Shown here: positions 31,009 through 34,162 of the stretch, piece by piece
Numbering within the stretch: position 1 is the stretch's first letter
Layout of the letters: every line of letters begins with the position of its first letter
Source of the DNA: Chara braunii
Taxonomy: Eukaryota > Streptophyta > Charophyceae > Charales > Characeae
Reading direction: 5' to 3'
Length of the DNA stretch: 34,162 nucleotides
Assembly (NCBI GenBank): GCA_003427395.1
Contig: BFEA01000579.1
Span: forward strand, 696,932-731,093
Program-made: the position numbers and the translations under genes
The notes under the pieces: generated by a model
Told to the model about the DNA's origin: nothing
The model's input: only the letters and a program-made list of their open reading frames with translations
Database searches by the model: none

Positions 31009-31883
31009 TATCACACAGAGGGCCCTTTCAGGGCCTGTCCTGTTGGGGTACCGGTTCTCAAAAAACATCAGCATTATTTTTCCTGGGTACCCCAGGCCCA
31101 GGTAAACGGCCTGGGAACCCCAACAAATATTTTCGAATTTTTCGAAATCAGGGTCCAACCGGACCCTCCGAACCAGACACCAGACCCGGAAACCGGACAC
31201 TGGACTGTCTGGATCAGGATCCGGACGTCCGGTTGGTAACCATGGTGGCAAGCTGACCCAGGAATTCTGTTAATGCTTTCCTGATCCCTTCCCCCCATCG
31301 GAGCAGGTCCTAGTGGAACTTGGGTGGTACGTCTTGGAAGGTCAGGATGGAAGAGGCTGCTAGGAAGTCAGAACATCAGGCGGTCAGTTAGCAGGCTGAA
31401 GAGGCAGACCTCTAGTTTCACACACTCGACCTATCCATCCGAAATTGCTATCAGTACCCGGAAAAATGGCCGGGAAGGACAAAAGAAGGCTGGATAGGGG
31501 AGTGGAGGGGCCGCAGCCTGAGGCGTAGGCCAGGATAGATGCTTCAGCTCTCTCACACATCCCAGTCCTTTCCCTCCCACTCCCTCTCTTTTCCGATGAG
31601 TCAGACATGCAATGGGTTGGGGGCCCTGAGTTTGATAGGAAACTGGCTGTGCCACACTTAGAAATGGAATGCTGCTAGTGCTATAGAGAATCAGTCAGGC
31701 GCCCACTTGCAGGATGAACAGGCACCAAGGTCATTCTCAGTCACCTCTCAAGCAATTCCAATTTTCAGTAGCCGAAGCCAAGTAATGGCCCCCGTCTCCT
31801 TATACCATACGTTGATGCATTTGCGACGCTGGACCCGTTTCCAGCAGATGCAGCTCTGGCTGTTTGGAAAGCAAATCTTTTTT
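31009..31883. other. No gene; includes tail copy H
   Basis: 31155-31235 is the CCGGAC-type repeat. 31823-31856 is a plus-sense fragment of the LINE-tail core (GACGCTGGACCCGTTTCCAG). Frames of about 74 codons at 31384-31655 show no domain. Confidence 0.45.
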
Positions 31884-32087
31884 GGGGGGGGTAAGTTCAG
31901 TAGAGTCACAAAAACGAGTTATAATTGCACTATGGGNCANAATACAGTTTGCAATCGCACTTCGGGCACCCTACCTGGCCAGAAAGCTGGGTTGTATACA
32001 TTGTCCGAACTGCAATTCGAAACTGTATCTTGGCCCATAGTGCAATTAGAACTCATTTTTGTGACTCCCGTGTAGTTTCCCCCCCCC
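31884..32087. mobile_element. Fold-back MITE, about 204 bp
   Basis: The terminal repeats start with a G-run and include GAGTCACAAAAAC, then TAATTGCACTATGGG and ATACAGTTT. The right arm is the near-perfect inverse, leaving a small loop around 31975. Flanks are T-runs on both sides. Two Ns (31937, 31940) fall in the left arm opposite CCA and AG in the right arm. No protein is encoded. Confidence 0.8.
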
Positions 32088-32136
32088 TTTTTTTGTCTTT
32101 TTTCTTTTTTTGAACCATGCTCCAATGATTCCAATC

Positions 32137-32275
32137 TTTTTTTTTTTTTTTTAACTTTTTTTTGGGACAAAGCTCCGATCTATTCGTGGGGAGCAGCACG
32201 TGCTGAGAACCGGGCCCAGCGTCCCATTTGAATTTACAATCATTAAGATACCGGGGCCAATACCTGGCTTCGGCT
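32137..32275 (-). mobile_element. SINE-like element, tail copy I
   Basis: Same order as C and D in minus-strand sense: hairpin block with ACCGGGGCCAATACC (about 32250-32264), a short spacer, tail core (32171-32225) and a poly(A) remnant (T at 32137-32152). It belongs to the CCCAGC core subtype. It lies in the intron just upstream of the host exon. Confidence 0.65.
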
Positions 32276-32420
32276 AAGAAAAACTGAGAGCAAATTTGAG
32301 AACTCTGCTCGAAGGCTTTCGCCCGCTTTTCAATGCTATGTACTAAGGGGGATGGTGACTTTTTCTCTTTTGTGTTGTGTAACATTGTGTTGATGACTTG
32401 CACTATCTCTTGGTGTACAG

Positions 32421-32565
32421 GTACGGCTTTCTGGCAGGCGTTGGTGACATTGACCGTCTGTTTGGCCAGAATACGCAGAATGCTGTGATTGCCTTTCAGT
32501 CTAGCAAAGGATTGGTTCCGGATGGAATAGTTGGTCCCATAACCTGGGAAGCACTGGTCTCCTAG
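32421..32565 (+). CDS. 3'-terminal exon: peptidoglycan-binding domain protein
   Basis: From 32422 the plus strand encodes 47 residues and a TAG. The pattern YGFLAG..D..FGQNTQNAVIAFQ, then GLVPDGIVGPITWEAL, is a near-complete PG_binding_1 domain lacking only its first helix residues. The upstream context is a splice acceptor: a U-rich stretch, a possible branch site TTGATGAC about 25 nt upstream, and CAG before 32421. The first residues would therefore come from an earlier exon, with one base carried over. Such domains bind peptidoglycan-like glycans in cell-wall hydrolases and occur in some plants and algae. The upstream exons are not visible in the window. Codon pattern and lack of stops suggest it is intact, but one exon cannot prove an active gene. 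Confidence 0.7.
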
Positions 32566-33325
32566 TCACGTGGGTGCGAAAAATTGTCAGCGGAAGTGGC
32601 CTCAACTCGGTTTTGAATAGGGTTGTGTGGAGGTATCGACCAATCTTGTTCCGTTGTTCGCGGAAGGCAGGTGGGGTAGTTGCTATGCGGAGGCAGCACC
32701 TAGAGACCAGTTTTCAATTTGCTTTATGGGCAACAAGAAATCTCAGTGAAACTTACTATCGTGAAGAGGAAGAGGATTGAGTTGGCATGGGCGGTGCGAT
32801 GGTACCCTGGCAGTCAAATTGAATCCTTCCCAGTTGGGAAGCAATCACTGCTACCAGCCTACCACGGATCAAGTTCCATTGTGACGACGAATGCATGGGA
32901 CCCGGGAACAGGCTTGTCTTGACAATGCAAGCACTGCCTGTCCAAAACAGTCGGTGTGGATGTCTCATTTGTCAATATTCCATGGTGATCTATCATACTC
33001 GTGTGTATGTGGCATATCCATTATTGCTATTAGCTTTTGCTTTTGCTTTCTTTCTTTCCAATGATGTGCATCTGCCATATCTATTCTTTTTCTCTCTTTT
33101 TTATATTAAACCAGCAGTACCTTTCCCCGCTTGAAAAACAAATGTCCTTTGGTTAACAGGGGATGCGGGCGGGTTTACCACTACTGACGGGAAACGGCTG
33201 GTGGCGGCAGGCAGAAAGAGGCCTGTGGCACTTTGTTTCTCTTTGGGTGCGCAGGTCCATTTTAGGCTCGGCACCGACATCCAAGAATGGTACTGGCAGT
33301 CTAAACACCAGCCTTTGTTTGGGTT
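32566..33325 (+). other. Probable 3' UTR and downstream flank
   Basis: No second gene recognised. U-rich sequence with ATTAAA at 33105-33110 could serve as the poly(A) signal of the exon at 32421-32565. Small frames here overlap and lack domains. Confidence 0.35.
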
Positions 33326-33438
33326 ACTACCTTCTTCCCCCGAAATACAATGTACGGTCATTATAGCTGTATTTGAGGCAGCTTTCTGTCTAGATACAGC
33401 CATAATGATCGTACGTTGCATTGCGGGAAGAAGGTAGT
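33326..33438. mobile_element. Fold-back MITE, 113 bp
   Basis: Left arm ACTACCTTCTTCCC..., GTACGGTCATTATAGCTGTAT; the right arm is its inverse with about ten differences, leaving a loop of about 15 nt. Almost the whole element is terminal repeat. Confidence 0.8.
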
Positions 33439-33484
33439 GGTGGGGTACTAGCAACCTCCACTAGTACGAACCTGGTAGCAGGCG

Positions 33485-33538
33485 GCTCCAGTCTATTGGT
33501 GAGGAGCAGCACCTGCTGTAAACTGGGTCCAGCGTCCC
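33485..33538 (-). repeat. LINE-tail repeat core, copy J
   Basis: Close match to the LINE-B core with CTATTGGTGAGGAGCAGCAC; one stem base changed (GCTGTA against TCCAGC). No poly(A) is left. Confidence 0.75.
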
Positions 33539-33935
33539 AGAGTGAACATTTGATCCTACCCGTTAACGCGTATCAGCCGCAGGGGGTAGGGGGATGGCGA
33601 GCTGCGCGCCGTGCCAGGGGTGGAAAATTGTGTATGAGGCGTTTCATGTGAAGGATCTGCGGCTAGGGGCTGGCACCAAGTGTTTTTTACCGAACTGTTA
33701 CAGGGCAAGAGTGAATGTGGTGAGGGTGCAACAGCTGATGACGGTAGATTGATGGGACTATCTGCGCACCAGAGCCATAGGGTTGGAAGGCGGGAAACGG
33801 ACAAACCCTAGGTTCGGTGATTTGTTTTTTTTTGTGTGCTTTCCCCTTTTCCTGTTTTTCTTTTTATCCGTCCTGTTTGTTTACGCACCATGAGGTGCTC
33901 GCCCCCTACACACACATGCCCGGTCCTGCACCTAT

Positions 33936-34056
33936 GGGCATGGCCACACCACTCTCGAATGTGAAAAAAACAAAAATGTGGCGGGTGCATCTGGCTATGT
34001 TCTAGGGGCATGTTCATTCTCATTTTGCACATTTCGAGAGTGGTGTGACCATGCCC
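33936..34056. mobile_element. MITE, GGGCA-ended, 3-bp TSD
   Basis: Terminal repeats GGGCATGGCCACACCACTCT and its near-inverse, flanked by TAT on both sides. The outer GGGCAT...CACAC matches the MITE-A and MITE-B ends, so it likely belongs to the same superfamily. Confidence 0.75.
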
Positions 34057-34091
34057 TATGTGTCGTTCCCAGAGCCATTTGGTCAGCCGTG

Positions 34092-34095
<4 letters not shown>

Positions 34096-34162
<67 letters not shown>
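34096..34162. repeat. (CT)n microsatellite
   Basis: Uninterrupted CT repeat of at least 67 bp reaching the window edge. Confidence 0.98.

Noticed and set aside
32421-32565. Prophage or bacterial endolysin
   Set aside because: There is one domain only, no phage or bacterial neighbours, a splice-acceptor context and eukaryotic repeats on both sides.
33101-33454. A 117-codon minus-strand gene
   Set aside because: Much of it overlaps the 113-bp fold-back MITE and the rest shows no domain.

Overview
This is a repeat-dense piece of a eukaryotic nuclear genome, not bacterial or viral. There are no operons. Poly(A/T) tracts, (CA)n and (CT)n microsatellites, assembly Ns and several classes of eukaryotic retroelement fill the window. 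LINE ORF1 with a plant-style CCHC knuckle, a Ty3/Gypsy element primed by initiator tRNA-Met, and one exon for a peptidoglycan-binding domain suggest a streptophyte, perhaps a charophyte alga such as Chara. The species is a guess from recognition and was not tested.

Layout. 270-5407 (minus strand) is a decayed Ty3/Gypsy retrotransposon: primer-binding site, gag, protease, RT, RNase H, then an unusual PHD-like zinc finger and the start of the integrase. It is cut off inside the integrase and broken by at least six in-frame stops and two frameshifts. 5408-7850 is non-coding sequence that probably includes its LTR. 7900-12350 is a patchwork of short dispersed repeats, a TTAA-flanked MITE, a LINE 3' fragment and GC-rich repeats.

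12350-30190 is a stack of nested non-LTR retrotransposons. An old LINE (LINE-A) is present three times. The left copy (minus) was split by a 3.3-kb, 5'-truncated LINE-B, with a 10-bp target-site duplication at 14466-14475 and 17815-17824. The right copy (plus) lies in an inverted duplication with the left one. It keeps the uninterrupted site and was itself split by a 1.1-kb tRNA-headed SINE with internal tandem repeats. The third copy (minus) was split by LINE-C, a full-length 6.9-kb element with ORF1, endonuclease-RT ORF2, 3' tail, poly(A) and a 10-bp target-site duplication at 23208-23217 and 30131-30140. Harbinger-like MITEs sit between the two arms of the inverted duplication.

LINE-B and LINE-C end in the same hairpin-forming tail just before poly(A). 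The tail's 50-nt core recurs in eight more scattered copies. Compensatory changes between copies suggest a selected RNA structure, possibly the recognition site of the LINE reverse transcriptase, and some short copies look like SINEs that borrowed it.

30191-34162 holds microsatellites, a minisatellite, a 73-bp direct duplication, three fold-back MITEs and the only likely host coding sequence: a 3'-terminal exon (32421-32565, plus strand) for a peptidoglycan-binding domain.
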